Shown in pieces: positions 31,802 to 40,277 of a stretch of 64,000 nt of DNA. Positions within the stretch are counted from its first letter, which is position 1; the number at the start of each line of letters is the position of its first letter. Position numbers and translations under genes: made by a program. The notes under the pieces were generated by a model. That model saw only the letters and a list, made by a program, of their open reading frames with translations, ran no database searches and was not told the origin of the DNA. Origin of the DNA: Armatimonadota bacterium (lineage in GTDB: Bacteria; Armatimonadota; Fimbriimonadia; Fimbriimonadales; Fimbriimonadaceae); assembly GCA_016223145.1 (NCBI GenBank), contig JACRPN010000012.1, positions 124,001 through 188,000 of the forward strand. Direction: 5' to 3'.

Positions 31802-32824
31802 CTACTTTGCCGGTGCGCCCGTTCCAGTATCCGGACTGGTGCCTGGCGCGCTGACCTTGCGGTCCTTCTTGGCGCGCTCGATCGCCTTCTCCCAGACCGA
31901 CTGCAAGTCTTTGGGCTCCACCTTGACGTCGCTGCTCAGAAGGAAGTCCGCGAGCCTGGCGTCCAGGTCCTTGGCCTTGGCGCCCTTCGATTTGGCGAGT
32001 TCCCTCTTGAAGTAGGTGCGCTTCTCGGGAGACAGAGCCTCCTTCTTGTCCGCCGACTTCTTCTCGACGTAGAACTTCGCCCAGCCGCCATCTCCGGCGA
32101 TCCACGCCGTCGTGCCGCCTTCGGCAACCTTCGCGATGGCGTCCTGAACAGGCTTGGGCATTCTTGCAATCACTCGCTCGCCAAAACGGGCGCCGGTCTC
32201 CTCTTTGTCGCGAGCATCGGAAAGGCGGCGCGCTACCGAGGTGAAGCTCTGGCCCGAAAGCAGCTCCGTGTCCACCTGCTTCTTCTTCGTGTCCGTGAGC
32301 ACAAAAACCCAGACGAGGTCTGCCATGGCCGGCGTGACGTCGAGCTTGTTGGTCTGGATCAGTTGATCTAGCTCGGCATCCGATACGGTGACGCCCTTGG
32401 TGAGCAGTCCCTCAGACGCAAGCTCGACGCGAAGCTGTTCCTTGATGCGGTCCAGCGTCAAACCGGTCGAAGTAGCTTTGGTGACGAACTGCGGATCTAG
32501 TTTCTTGCGAAATTCGATTTCGGCGGCCACCTTCGCGTCGTCAGGATAAACGCCTTCCTTCTTGGAGAGCTGGACCACGACCTTTCTCAGAACCAGCTCC
32601 TGCAGCGCCTGATAGCCGAGGCTCTCAGCGACACGGGCCTGCTGGACGCCCTGATTGGTCATTACCCGGACCGTGTCTTTGGTCTTCAGGTAGTTCAGAA
32701 AATCGTCCATCGAGATGGCGTCGCCGTTGACGTTTGCCAAGGTTCCGCCGGCCGCGCCCTTGCCCCCGCATCCGGCGATCAAGGCCACGCTGGCCAGGGC
32801 GATCCATTGCCACTTCACTTTCAT
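31802..32824 (-). CDS. SurA/parvulin-like exported lipoprotein
   Basis: ATG 32824 gives MKVKWQWIALASVALIAGCG, a lipoprotein signal with lipobox LIAGC. An N-terminal SurA-like helical domain follows (LANVNGDAISMDDFLNYLKT; LVLRKVVVQLSKKEGV). A parvulin-like segment comes next (VWVFVLTDTKKKQVDTELLS; SFTSVARRLSD; GERVIARMPKPVQDAI). The His of the usual HIL/HILV strand is not present, so isomerase activity is doubtful and a chaperone role is more likely. The C-terminal 90 residues are lysine-rich. GGGAG lies upstream of the start. Confidence 0.8.
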   Translation of the reverse strand: MKVKWQWIALASVALIAGCGGKGAAGGTLANVNGDAISMDDFLNYLKTKDTVRVMTNQGVQQARVAESLGYQALQELVLRKVVVQLSKKEGVYPDDAKVAAEIEFRKKLDPQFVTKATSTGLTLDRIKEQLRVELASEGLLTKGVTVSDAELDQLIQTNKLDVTPAMADLVWVFVLTDTKKKQVDTELLSGQSFTSVARRLSDARDKEETGARFGERVIARMPKPVQDAIAKVAEGGTTAWIAGDGGWAKFYVEKKSADKKEALSPEKRTYFKRELAKSKGAKAKDLDARLADFLLSSDVKVEPKDLQSVWEKAIERAKKDRKVSAPGTSPDTGTGAPAK

Positions 32825-33193
32825 ACTGTTAATTCTCCCAGGTGGTGCTTTGTCGAGGATACCAGTCGGGCACCCGCGCACCGTTGACATCGTGTCCAAA
32901 CACGCTTGGCGCACAAATCGTGCCAGGAAGGGGATTCATACCGCGATATCCAGGCGGTTTTCTGGGCCTTGGGAAACATGGTATTCCTGGTTGGGTCGCT
33001 CGCTGTTCTCGGCCGATTCCGGCTCCAAACCCTCTTTCTGGCCGTGCAGGTCCACTTGGTCCCTTTGTCCCTCGTCCCCCTGTCCCTTGTCCCTCTCAGG
33101 GTGGTCGCCCGCACGGGCTACGCGCAGATGCTGCGCGATCGGCGGCGACGGATCGACTCGGTGGATCCGAGGGATCTCCCCCATGACGCCCCT
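32825..33193. other. Intergenic region with a GTCCC-unit repeat
   Basis: The 369 bases separate the lipoprotein gene from the sigma factor gene, both on the minus strand. At 33051-33100 lies an array of GTCCCTTTGTCCCTCGTCCC type units. It shares TCGTCCCCCTGTCCCT with the reverse strand of 56500-56541. The open frames here are low in complexity, and I see no gene. A promoter for the lipoprotein gene should lie near 32830-32900. Confidence 0.6.
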
Positions 33194-33973
33194 CTACCGG
33201 GCGGGTACGCCGCCCTCCTCGTGCATGTGGTGTCGAAGCCGGTTCATGGCTTGAGTATGGAGCTGATAGACTCGGGACTCGGAAACCCCGAGCACCTTGC
33301 CAATCTCCTTGAAGGTCAGCCCCTCGAAATAGTAGAGCGCGACCACGAGCCGCTCGCGGTCGGGCAGCTTGTCCACGCCGGATGAGAGGATGCGGCGTAT
33401 CTCGCGCCCCTCGATCTCTCCGCCAGTGTTGGATTGTTCGTCCACGATCAGCTCGACAAAGTGGATGCTGTCGTCACCGTCGGAGGTCGTCAAAATGTCG
33501 TCCAAGCTGTAGACGTTGGTGCGTCCCATGCGCACCATGAGCTCGCTGACCTCGCTGACGGAGAGGCCCATGTGCTCGGCGATCTCGACGTCGGTTGCGG
33601 GCCTGCCAAACTTGGTTTCGAGCGACATCGTTGCCCGATCAAGGGCTTTGAGCTTCTCGCGGATGGAGCGCGGCACCCAATCTTCGTCGCGGAGCATTTC
33701 GAGAATTGCGCCTCGAATGAGGGCGATGGCATAGGTCTCGAACTTCACGTCGCGTGTCGGGTCGAACTGGTCCACGCTCTTGATGAGGCCGATGACTCCC
33801 GCGCCGACGAGGTCTTCGCGGTCGAGCCCTCCAGGCACGCTGGTCACCAATCGGCCAGCCGTGATCTTGACCAGATACGAATAGTGGTTGATCAGCTCCA
33901 GCCTCGCCTCCGGCTGTTTGTAGACCTTGAAATCAACCCACGAACGCTGTAATTGCTCCGTTGAAAGTGGCAC
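33194..33973 (-). CDS. FliA/WhiG-type sigma factor
   Basis: The 259-residue protein has sigma region 2 (LDREDLVGAGVIGLIKSVDQ; FETYAIALIRGAILEMLRDED) and region 3 (VPRSIREKLKALDRATMSLE; RPATDVEIAEHMGLS). Region 4 follows (LPDRERLVVALYYFEGLTFK, then EIGKVLGVSESRVYQLHTQA). The DEDWVPRSIREK run is typical of the FliA/WhiG group rather than SigB. In other bacteria these serve flagellar or developmental genes. No flagellar gene lies in this window, so the regulon is unknown. The start is GTG 33973. A small membrane protein gene lies 42 bases upstream on the same strand. Confidence 0.92.
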   Translation of the reverse strand: MPLSTEQLQRSWVDFKVYKQPEARLELINHYSYLVKITAGRLVTSVPGGLDREDLVGAGVIGLIKSVDQFDPTRDVKFETYAIALIRGAILEMLRDEDWVPRSIREKLKALDRATMSLETKFGRPATDVEIAEHMGLSVSEVSELMVRMGRTNVYSLDDILTTSDGDDSIHFVELIVDEQSNTGGEIEGREIRRILSSGVDKLPDRERLVVALYYFEGLTFKEIGKVLGVSESRVYQLHTQAMNRLRHHMHEEGGVPAR

Positions 33974-34015
33974 GACCTCGCTCCTTCCTTGTCACCCTTT
34001 TGGCCGGTCCAGACT

Positions 34016-34240
34016 CTAGGCGGCTTCCTGATCGGCTGCCCCCGAGATGCTCCCCGTTTCGGCGTTCTCCCGTTGGATACGCACCGTAAAAAATACGTAC
34101 CACACCTGCGTCGCTACGAAACCCAGCAAGAATGCCAGGCCGGCCCGTGAAACACACGTCACAGGCTCAACCTTCGCCAATATCCCGGCCGCCAAAGCGA
34201 CCAAGGCCGACATTCCTCCAACCAGTTTCGGCACTGCCAA
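34016..34240 (-). CDS. Small two-helix membrane protein
   Basis: The 74-residue product has two hydrophobic segments (GGMSALVALAAGILAKV and AGLAFLLGFVATQVWYVFF) and a charged tail. The best start is TTG 34240, with GGGGAGGG about nine bases upstream; GTG 34234 is the alternative. It lies directly upstream of the WhiG-type sigma gene on the same strand and may be co-transcribed with it. Its function is unknown. The short length makes it less certain than its neighbours. Confidence 0.6.
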   Translation of the reverse strand: MAVPKLVGGMSALVALAAGILAKVEPVTCVSRAGLAFLLGFVATQVWYVFFTVRIQRENAETGSISGAADQEAA

Positions 34241-34350
34241 TCGAGTTCAACCCTCCCCAAAAAGGCGGTCAGATACTCAAATACTGGCGGAAATGCGGGG
34301 CGGCTTTAGGCCGAACCTCACGAATTCCACAAAGTTGCGACGAAAGAAAC

Positions 34351-35115
34351 CTAGAGTGAGATGCGAAGGCCGTCGAAACTGAGTGAAATTCCCTTCGGAA
34401 GCGCCGCGTCGACCTCGTCGTGGTCGTAGTCGTGGCTTAGGTGGGTGAAGTAAGTTTGCCGCGCGCCGATCTGCCGCGCCACCTCCACCGCCTGCTCAAA
34501 GTGAAAATGGTTAGGGTGGGGCTCATAGCGCACGGCGTCCAAGATCAAGGTGTCGAGCCCTTTGAGGAACGGCCAGGCCTCACTGGGAATCTCGCTGACG
34601 TCGGTCAGGTAGGCAAAGTCGTTCACCCGGAACGCGACCACGGGCCAGGGTCCGTGTGTTACGCAGAAGGTTTGGAGCTTGAGGCCGCCGACTTCAAGAA
34701 CCGGGGGCACATCTCTGAGTTCAAAACGCGGGACCTGAATCCCTTCCGGGTGGTCCTTGAACGCATAAGCAAAGATGCGCCGGATGTCGGCTTGGTACTC
34801 GGGCAGGGTGTACACCGGCATCGGCGCCTTTTGTGTGATGCAGAACGACCGCAGGTCGTCCATCCCCATGATGTGGTCGGCGTGGGTGTGGGTGATGAGG
34901 GTGGCGTCTACCCTGTAGACCTTCTCGCGCAGAATCTGCAGCCTGAGCTCCGGCGCGCAGTCCACCAGGAGATTGCCTTCTGGCCCGGCAAGCAGCAGGC
35001 TGGGGCGGGTGCGGTGGTTCTTGGGGTTGGCAAGGAAGCTCTCGGGGTAGCGGACACCGAGCATCGGCACGCCATTGCTGGTACCTGACCCCAGGACGAT
35101 GGCCTCAGGAGTCAC
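34351..35115 (-). CDS. MBL-fold metallo-hydrolase (PhnP-like)
   Basis: The 254-residue enzyme begins VLGSGTSNGVPMLGVR and has THTHADHIMGMDDLR, the metal-binding HxHxDH motif of the metallo-beta-lactamase fold. TFCVTHGPWPVVAFR, YLTDVSEIP, LDAVRYEPHPNHFHFEQA and FTHLSHDYDH complete the PhnP/RNase Z-like pattern. It probably cleaves a phosphodiester in a small molecule. GTG 35115 overlaps the stop of the upstream DnaA-N-like gene as GTGA, so the two are coupled. Confidence 0.88.
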   Translation of the reverse strand: MTPEAIVLGSGTSNGVPMLGVRYPESFLANPKNHRTRPSLLLAGPEGNLLVDCAPELRLQILREKVYRVDATLITHTHADHIMGMDDLRSFCITQKAPMPVYTLPEYQADIRRIFAYAFKDHPEGIQVPRFELRDVPPVLEVGGLKLQTFCVTHGPWPVVAFRVNDFAYLTDVSEIPSEAWPFLKGLDTLILDAVRYEPHPNHFHFEQAVEVARQIGARQTYFTHLSHDYDHDEVDAALPKGISLSFDGLRISL

Positions 35116-35720
35116 AGCTCGCCTGCGGCCCTCAGAACGTCGGCCGCCACGAGGGCGCTCGGCACTTCGCTATATTGCGACGCCCGTTCGAGGCACCGTG
35201 CGAAGTTGCGCTCGGCAAACTCGTCGTGCGTGGTTTGTTCCTTCCGAGCCGAGCTCAAGATTGCGATCGCCTCCTTGTAGTACTTGGCCCGGTTCTGGGG
35301 CAGCGACTTGTTAGGGAGGCTGGAGTACATTCGCCCGAGCTGCTCGTAGACGGCTTCCCAATTGGATCGCGCGGCCTGGGCGGTCCGGTCTTTTGCGGCC
35401 GCCTGTTCTTGGAGTCTTCGGCTTTCGAGTTCGCGGCGCTTGGAGCGTTCCCAGTCCTCACGCTCGGTGCCATCGATCACCCTCACGGCGACCTTTTGCC
35501 CGGCGACCTCCGAGACGATCTGCTCGATCAGCCTGGCGGTGGAGACCATTTTGAGGTGCCCGGCAAGCTGGGCCGATTCGTGGGGCATGCCGATGGCGAG
35601 CACGCCGTCTTCTAGCGCGACGGCGCGGCAGGCGTTCAGCGCCGCCCAAATGCCCTGGCCGGTCACGCTTTGCTTGACCCTGGGCAGCGCAGTCCCCCAA
35701 ACCTCGGCAACTTCAGGCAT
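35112..35720 (-). CDS. Protein with DnaA N-terminal-like domain
   Basis: From ATG 35720 the protein has 202 residues. Residues 1-85 (MPEVAEVWGTALPRVKQSVT; VALEDGVLAIGMPHESAQLA; IEQIVSEVAGQKVAVRVIDG) follow the strand-helix pattern of the DnaA N-terminal domain, a protein-interaction module. A charged helical stretch and a TPR-like helical C-terminus follow (WEAVYEQLGRMYSSLP; ERNFARCLERASQYSE). The ATPase and DNA-binding domains of DnaA are absent. Earlier in-frame codons (35804, 35894) lack ribosome sites. It is coupled to the MBL hydrolase gene. The function is unknown. Confidence 0.65.
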   Translation of the reverse strand: MPEVAEVWGTALPRVKQSVTGQGIWAALNACRAVALEDGVLAIGMPHESAQLAGHLKMVSTARLIEQIVSEVAGQKVAVRVIDGTEREDWERSKRRELESRRLQEQAAAKDRTAQAARSNWEAVYEQLGRMYSSLPNKSLPQNRAKYYKEAIAILSSARKEQTTHDEFAERNFARCLERASQYSEVPSALVAADVLRAAGEL

Positions 35721-35980
35721 GTCTTCAGGATTATAGTCGGTGGAGGGGGCTGCAGAGGTAACTGTATCTGCGCCTATGGAGCCGAACGCTCTTGTGATGG
35801 CCATGGACGGACACGGACGACCCGTCAAGAACACGGATTGAACATGCTCGATGGATCCGTGGGTGGGTCCGCTCCCAGGTACACTCTGCCCCATCGCACA
35901 GACTCTGAGGCGGCCGCTAGGCGTCGCCTAACCCATGTGCACACGATTTTGAACACACACAGGAAGGTTTATCTAAGTTG

Positions 35981-37777
35981 ATGCGCAAGGCCCGGGCGGG
36001 CAAGCGCGGACCGACGACAAGAAACACCCGGTCCGCCCCCACGACTTCCGCCGCCAAAGTCGAAATCATCGTCAACTGCTCGAACCGCGAGACCCGCATC
36101 GCCGTGCTGGAAGACGGCGCGTTGATGGAATATCGCGTCGAGCGCGAGGAGCGCGTCGTCGGCTCCATTTTCAAGGGCATCGTCCAGAACGTGCTGCCTG
36201 GCATGGACGCGGCGTTCGTCGACATCGGCCTGGAGCGCAACGCGTTCCTTTACGTGGCCGACATCCTGCCCGATGAGGGCAACGACAACTCGCCGGCCTC
36301 GCTCAAGCGCAGCGAATTGAGGCGGCGCAAGATCGCCGACCTGCTCAAACCGGGGCAGCAGATCATGGTCCAGGTGACCAAGGGCCCACGCGGCACCAAG
36401 GGCGCCCGCGTGACCACGCGCGTGTCGCTTCCGGGGCGCTACGTGGTGCTCATGCCCGAATCCAACCACGTGGGAGTGAGCCGCAAGATCGACGATCGGT
36501 CTGAGCGTGAGCGGCTCCGCAAGGTTGGCGACAAGATTTGCCCCTCTGGATTCGGCATGATTCTGCGCACGGAATGCGAAGGGCGCACCGAGGCCGAGCT
36601 GAAAGCCGACACGGCGTTTCTCGTGGAGCTCTGGAGCCAGGTGCTCAGCAACGCCAAGCGCATGCGGGCTCCAGCCTGTGTGCACCGGGACCAGACGCTT
36701 CTCTATCGCACTGTCCGCGACATGTTCGGCGAAGAGATCGATCGTATGGTGATCGACGACCCGGATGAGTATGAGAAAGTGCAGCTCGTCGCACGGCTGG
36801 TGGCGCCGGCGATGCGGGAGAAGATCCAGCTTTACGACCGGGACACGCCCATTTTCGATGCGTTCAATATCGAGCGTGAACTGGAGCGGCTTCTGCAGCA
36901 CAAGGTGTGGCTGCGATCGGGTGTGTACCTGGTGGTGGACGAGATGGAGGCCCTTACCGCCATCGACATCAACACCGGCAAGCTGGTTGGAAGCACCTCG
37001 CTCAGCGACACGATCTTGAAAGCCAACCTGGAGGCGGCCGATGAGGTCTGCCGTCAGCTCCGGCTAAAGGATATGGGCGGCATTATTGTCATCGACTTCA
37101 TCGACATGGAGAGCGAGGCCGACAAGAAGAAGCTCCTTGAGCACTTCAAGGGCCAGCTCGCTCGCGACAGAGCCCGCACCCGCGTCGGCAGGATCTCTTC
37201 GCTGGGCCTTGTCGAGATCACGAGGAAGCGGACTGGCGAATCGGTCACCGAAGCGATCACGGACGTGTGCCAGATGTGCCTTGGGCGCGGAAGAACTCCG
37301 AGCAAGGAGACCGTCTCTCTCTGGATCGAGCGCGACATGTGGCGCAAGACCGAAGAGGAGGGCAATGCGTTCCTCGTCGAGTGCCACCCGGCGGTGGTCG
37401 AGGCCCTGATCGGGGCGGACGGGGAAAACGTCGAGATGCTCGAGCACGAGATGCAGCGGGGGATTTACATCCGCGCGAACTTCGACATGGAGTACGAAGA
37501 GTACGAGATTACCTGCGGCACAATCGAGGAATTCGACCGGCAGCATATGGGCTACCGGCGCGCGCAGGTGGTGGAATGCAACCTGCGAAGGTCGGCCTAC
37601 GAGAGCCTCGGCAAGATCGTGGGCTGGACCGATAACGGCTACTACATCGAGCTCCTGGACGGCGAGCAGTACATCGGCCAGCGGGTCAAGGTGTGCCTGC
37701 AGGACATCCGGCGGTCCTATGCCGTGGCCGACGTGATCCTGCCGGGCAGTCCTCAGCTTGCTCGCAGCGCCAGTTGA
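35981..37777 (+). CDS. rng: Ribonuclease E/G family protein with TRAM-like C-terminus
   Basis: This endoribonuclease processes and degrades RNA. The S1 domain surrounds GSIFKGIVQNVLPGMDAAFV. The catalytic part shows the metal-site motifs ALTAIDINTGKLVG and IIVIDFIDMES. The zinc-link is CQMCLGRG, close to the usual CPxCxGxG but with the first Pro replaced. After about residue 530 the chain continues with LGKIVGWTDNGYYIELLDGE and VKVCLQDIRRSYAVADVIL, which looks like a TRAM RNA-binding domain. ATG 35981 is preferred, with AGGAAGG upstream; TTG 35978 is possible. The N-terminal 25 residues are basic. Confidence 0.92.
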   Translation: MRKARAGKRGPTTRNTRSAPTTSAAKVEIIVNCSNRETRIAVLEDGALMEYRVEREERVVGSIFKGIVQNVLPGMDAAFVDIGLERNAFLYVADILPDEGNDNSPASLKRSELRRRKIADLLKPGQQIMVQVTKGPRGTKGARVTTRVSLPGRYVVLMPESNHVGVSRKIDDRSERERLRKVGDKICPSGFGMILRTECEGRTEAELKADTAFLVELWSQVLSNAKRMRAPACVHRDQTLLYRTVRDMFGEEIDRMVIDDPDEYEKVQLVARLVAPAMREKIQLYDRDTPIFDAFNIERELERLLQHKVWLRSGVYLVVDEMEALTAIDINTGKLVGSTSLSDTILKANLEAADEVCRQLRLKDMGGIIVIDFIDMESEADKKKLLEHFKGQLARDRARTRVGRISSLGLVEITRKRTGESVTEAITDVCQMCLGRGRTPSKETVSLWIERDMWRKTEEEGNAFLVECHPAVVEALIGADGENVEMLEHEMQRGIYIRANFDMEYEEYEITCGTIEEFDRQHMGYRRAQVVECNLRRSAYESLGKIVGWTDNGYYIELLDGEQYIGQRVKVCLQDIRRSYAVADVILPGSPQLARSAS

Positions 37778-37790
37778 GCGCTCTTCCGGA

Positions 37791-37890
37791 GTCTCCCACC
37801 CTCCCGACTTCGCTTCCCTCGCTCTGCTCGGCGGGATCTTCGACATCCCCTCCCTCAGTTTCGCTTCGCAGAACCAAGGGAGGGGCTCTT
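37791..37890. repeat. Long palindromic repeat between rng and purE
   Basis: The reverse strand of 37846-37888 matches the first 42 bases of the 2349-2404 element with four mismatches. The left half (TCTCCCACCCTCCCGACTTC, then GCTTCCCTCGCTCTGCTCGG) resembles the other arm with extra sequence inside. It fills the convergent gap between the two genes and may serve as their terminator. Confidence 0.75.
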
Positions 37891-37903
37891 GTTCATTTCT
37901 CCC

Positions 37904-38392
37904 TTAGCTTCCAATCTCGACATTCATCTGCGCGACGAGGGCCTCTTGGCCGCGCTGGAACTCAGACAGCTTCGCGGCAATGCCAGGATCGGAGGAGCCG
38001 AGGATTCTGAGCGCGAGAAGCCCGGCGTTGCGGGCATTGCCGATCGCCACGGTGGCGACGGGGATGCCCGCCGGCATCTGGACAATCGAATAGAGCGAGT
38101 CCACGCCGCTAAGCGCCTTGGTCTGAACCGGAACGCCGACCACCGGGAGGGTGGTCAGCGAGGCGACCATGCCGGGAAGGTGCGCGGCGCCGCCGGCCCC
38201 AGCGACGATCACTTTCAGTCCACGGTCGCGCGCCGACCGCGCATAGTCGAACATCTTCTGTGGGGTTCGATGGGCGCTCACGACGCTCAGTTCATAGGGA
38301 ACCCCGAACTCCGTGAGCAAGTCAGCGCAGGCCTGCATCGTCTCGAGGTCCGACTTGCTGCCCATGATGATCCCGACGACAGGCTGAGGCAT
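37904..38392 (-). CDS. purE: N5-carboxyaminoimidazole ribonucleotide mutase
   Basis: The enzyme moves the carboxyl group in N5-CAIR to give CAIR in purine synthesis. The 162-residue protein has the conserved [26 protein letters not shown] with the active-site His, [47 protein letters not shown] and [10 protein letters not shown]. The length and order match class I PurE. It is not followed by purK here. ATG 38392 is unambiguous. Confidence 0.95.
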   Translation of the reverse strand: MPQPVVGIIMGSKSDLETMQACADLLTEFGVPYELSVVSAHRTPQKMFDYARSARDRGLKVIVAGAGGAAHLPGMVASLTTLPVVGVPVQTKALSGVDSLYSIVQMPAGIPVATVAIGNARNAGLLALRILGSSDPGIAAKLSEFQRGQEALVAQMNVEIGS

Positions 38393-38455
38393 ATCAAGAG
38401 GATACCGAGGATGGAGAGCCCTATTGAGTGCGCGAAGCTTGCTTCGCGCTGTTCC

Positions 38456-39031
38456 CTAGGCGATGCTTGCATCGCCGTGCACGGCGGGTCCTAGGCGAGA
38501 CGGTGCTTCTACCCCCACGATTTCAAGGATCTCCCTAATCTCAGCCACTTGAGCCTCCGGCGCCATCTTCTCTTTGGGCGGCAGGTGCAGGAAGCCGATC
38601 CTCTTTTCAGGAAAACGCATCAGGGCGCCGAACAGGATGTAATTGCAGAGGTAGCCTCCGGCGTCGGTCGAGGCACAGCGTTGGGGTGTTTCCTGCTGAA
38701 GATCAGGCGACTGCCAGAGCGATGCGGCCAATTGGCCCGGCAACTTTGGGTCGATGGGGCCGGGCCCCTGCACGGAGCCGCGAACGTCGGCCCGGTCGCA
38801 GATCGTGTTTCGGCCCACCGTTTCGATCCGCACCCGCTCGCCACGAGGGTCGTGGCCAAGTGAAACCAGCACGTCGAAGGACTCAGGATCCAGATTATCC
38901 AGATAGGCGTCGACCGCTTGGTAGCTGACCTCGATCACCTCATACGGATAGCCGAGGAGGGGTGCGACCAGGCCGGTCACGTTCTCGGTGACCTGCTCAA
39001 ACGGGCCGTAGGCGGTGACAAGAACTCTCAT
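38456..39031 (-). CDS. pcp: Pyroglutamyl peptidase I
   Basis: This cysteine peptidase removes N-terminal pyroglutamate. ATG 39031 gives MRVLVTAYGPFEQVTENVTG, close to the family's GFEPFGGxxxNPS start. The catalytic triad candidates are Glu in RIETVGRN, Cys in STDAGGYLCNYILFG and His in RIGFLHLPP. The 191-residue length is close to the usual 200-215. The open frame extends 20 codons upstream, but those codons lie in the AATCCGCAATCC repeat. It sits between purE and tRNA-Leu on the same strand. Confidence 0.85.
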   Translation of the reverse strand: MRVLVTAYGPFEQVTENVTGLVAPLLGYPYEVIEVSYQAVDAYLDNLDPESFDVLVSLGHDPRGERVRIETVGRNTICDRADVRGSVQGPGPIDPKLPGQLAASLWQSPDLQQETPQRCASTDAGGYLCNYILFGALMRFPEKRIGFLHLPPKEKMAPEAQVAEIREILEIVGVEAPSRLGPAVHGDASIA

Positions 39032-39060
39032 CGCATTCTCAAGGTCGATGCCCAATCCAG

Positions 39061-39095
39061 TAATACGAAGTACGCAATCCGCAATCCGCAATCAA
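39061..39095. repeat. AATCCGC-unit array
   Basis: TACGCAATCCGCAATCCGCA followed by ATC is a short tandem of AATCCGC units. It lies between pcp and tRNA-Leu. The same unit on the other strand is inserted in the beta-helix gene at 15183-15220. Confidence 0.7.
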
Positions 39096-39097
39096 CC

Positions 39098-39183
39098 TGG
39101 TGCCCGGGGCGGGACTCGAACCCGCACGGCCTTTCAGCCAACGGATTTTAAGTCCGCTGCGTCTACCATTCCGCCACCCGGGC
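39098..39183 (-). tRNA. tRNA-Leu (TAA anticodon)
   Basis: Read on the minus strand, GCCCGGG and CCCGGGC form the acceptor stem, followed by A and an encoded CCA. The anticodon stem GCGGA/TCCGT holds CTTAAAA with TAA at positions 34-36. A long variable arm (TGGCTGAAAGGCCG region) marks a class II tRNA such as Leu. The T arm is GCGGGTTCGAGTCCCGC. Confidence 0.97.
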
Positions 39184-39199
39184 AGGCGGAGCGAGTGTA

Positions 39200-39310
39200 C
39201 CTAGGGAAGGAACAGAGGGACGAAGGGACTGGGGACGCTGGGCCAGGGGCGAGAGGCGAGAGGCGAGAGGCGAGAGGCGAAGCGCGAAGGGCAATGCGCG
39301 AAGTGAGAGC
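39200..39310. repeat. GGCGAGA satellite and GGGACGAAGGGAC repeat
   Basis: Four tandem GAGAGGC units at about 39248-39282 follow CAGAGGGACGAAGGGACTGGGG (39211-39232). The first unit also occurs at 6032-6058, 12165-12190 and 19250-19268. The second is related to 33051-33100 and 56500-56541. No gene is visible between tRNA-Leu and the rpmG promoter. Confidence 0.75.
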
Positions 39311-39364
39311 AGGGCTGCAGCCGGCAAGTTCACACGGTTGAGTCTCCCTCTTTGTCATGCCCGC

Positions 39365-39394
39365 TTGACCCTAACCGCAGTCTTGAGCCATAAT
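39365..39394 (+). promoter_or_regulatory. Sigma-70-type promoter for rpmG-rpmF
   Basis: TTGACC (39365-39370) and CATAAT (39389-39394) are separated by 18 bases. They lie about 40-70 bases before the rpmG start codon. They are the best -35/-10 match I found in the gaps of this region. Confidence 0.6.
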
Positions 39395-39436
39395 ATTGGT
39401 CCTGTCCGGCGCGCCGGGCGGCAAGAAGGCATCCCC

Positions 39437-39604
39437 ATGGCGAAGAAAGGCGAAGCTCGAGAGATCATCCGGCTGGTTTGCACGGAAGACGGCAAGAGCT
39501 ATTACACCACCACGAAGAACAAGAACAACACGAAGGATCGGCTTGAGCTGATGAAGTTCAACAACAACCTTCGCAAGATGACCCTGCACCGGGAGAAGAA
39601 GTAA
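39437..39604 (+). CDS. rpmG: 50S ribosomal protein L33, zinc-free form
   Basis: The 55-residue protein has the L33 core [22 protein letters not shown] and [22 protein letters not shown]. Zinc-binding L33 has two CxxC pairs; here only one Cys remains (CTED), and the second pair is NNNL, so this is a C-minus form that does not need zinc. The stop codon overlaps the rpmF start as TAATG, so the two genes are coupled. A promoter lies at 39365-39394. Confidence 0.93.
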   Translation: MAKKGEAREIIRLVCTEDGKSYYTTTKNKNNTKDRLELMKFNNNLRKMTLHREKK

Positions 39605-39801
39605 TGCCGCTACCGAAAAGACGCCACAGCCACCAGCGCACCGCCTTGCGCCGCACGAACTACATCACGGAGCTGCCTGAGGTCACCGAGGAGAAGAGGG
39701 TCGGTGGGGAATCGCATCACCTGAACCACCACGCCACGCCAGACGGCTTCTACAAGGGCCGCAGGCTCCCTGGGTTCAAAACCAAGCGACAAGCAGGCTA
39801 A
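39604..39801 (+). CDS. rpmF: 50S ribosomal protein L32, zinc-free form
   Basis: The N-terminus [20 protein letters not shown] is typical L32. The C-terminal half reads GGESHHLNHHATPDGFYKGR, in which His, Asn and Thr/Pro stand where zinc-type L32 has its CxxC pairs. This is a recognised C-minus pattern. It follows rpmG with a one-base overlap and ends before a hairpin at 39820-39857. Together the pair would let the ribosome assemble without zinc in these two proteins. Confidence 0.85.
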   Translation: MPLPKRRHSHQRTALRRTNYITELPEVTEEKRVGGESHHLNHHATPDGFYKGRRLPGFKTKRQAG

Positions 39802-39819
39802 AGCCCGCTGAAGAAATCA

Positions 39820-39857
39820 ATAGGCCGTATACGTCCAGTTGGACCTATACGGCCTAT
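39820..39857. terminator. Strong hairpin after rpmF
   Basis: ATAGGCCGTATA-C-GTCC and GGAC-C-TATACGGCCTAT pair almost perfectly around AGTT. It starts 18 bases after the rpmF stop codon. There is no long T-run, so it may terminate poorly or protect the mRNA end. Confidence 0.6.
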
Positions 39858-39900
39858 ATGCATTTGAGATGCAGCCCCCAGTGAAGCCTGGCAGCCTGTG

Positions 39901-40233
39901 CTAGGCCTTCTCCAGATCGCCGCCTTTCACCAGAAGCATGTAGTGGGCGTCGAAGTTGAGTTCTTCCGGGGTCAGCGCCTTCTTTTGCTCCTCGCTGATC
40001 GAGGAAAGGAACTTGTCGCGCATGCGCTCGACCGCGACCTTGTGGACGTCCTTCGGGATGGCCGAGAGCCCCTTCTTCTCAACTTTGACCGCGATCTGGT
40101 CAAAGGGATAGATGTTCTGCACGGTCCCCGTCAGCCCCGCCATGTGGTCGAAGTAGGCGCCTGCAGCGCGATCCTCCGGCGTGACTTCACGGGTCACGAT
40201 GCGGACGGTGTCTCCCTCTTTGAACTTGGCCAT
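39901..40233 (-). CDS. Small KOW/SH3-like protein of unknown function
   Basis: The 110-residue protein starts MAKFKEGDTVRIVTREVTPE and has MAGLTGTVQNIYPFDQIAVK, a pattern like the beta-barrel of KOW/SH3-type nucleic-acid-binding modules (GDxVxV...GxxGxV). A helical C-terminus follows (VHKVAVERMRDKFLSSISEE). No family name can be given with confidence. ATG 40233 lies 44 bases from the divergent darA start, so the two genes may share a regulatory region. Confidence 0.7.
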   Translation of the reverse strand: MAKFKEGDTVRIVTREVTPEDRAAGAYFDHMAGLTGTVQNIYPFDQIAVKVEKKGLSAIPKDVHKVAVERMRDKFLSSISEEQKKALTPEELNFDAHYMLLVKGGDLEKA

Positions 40234-40277
40234 TGAGCCGATTTTACCTTTCCGGCCCCTGTCATAATGCCGTTAGC

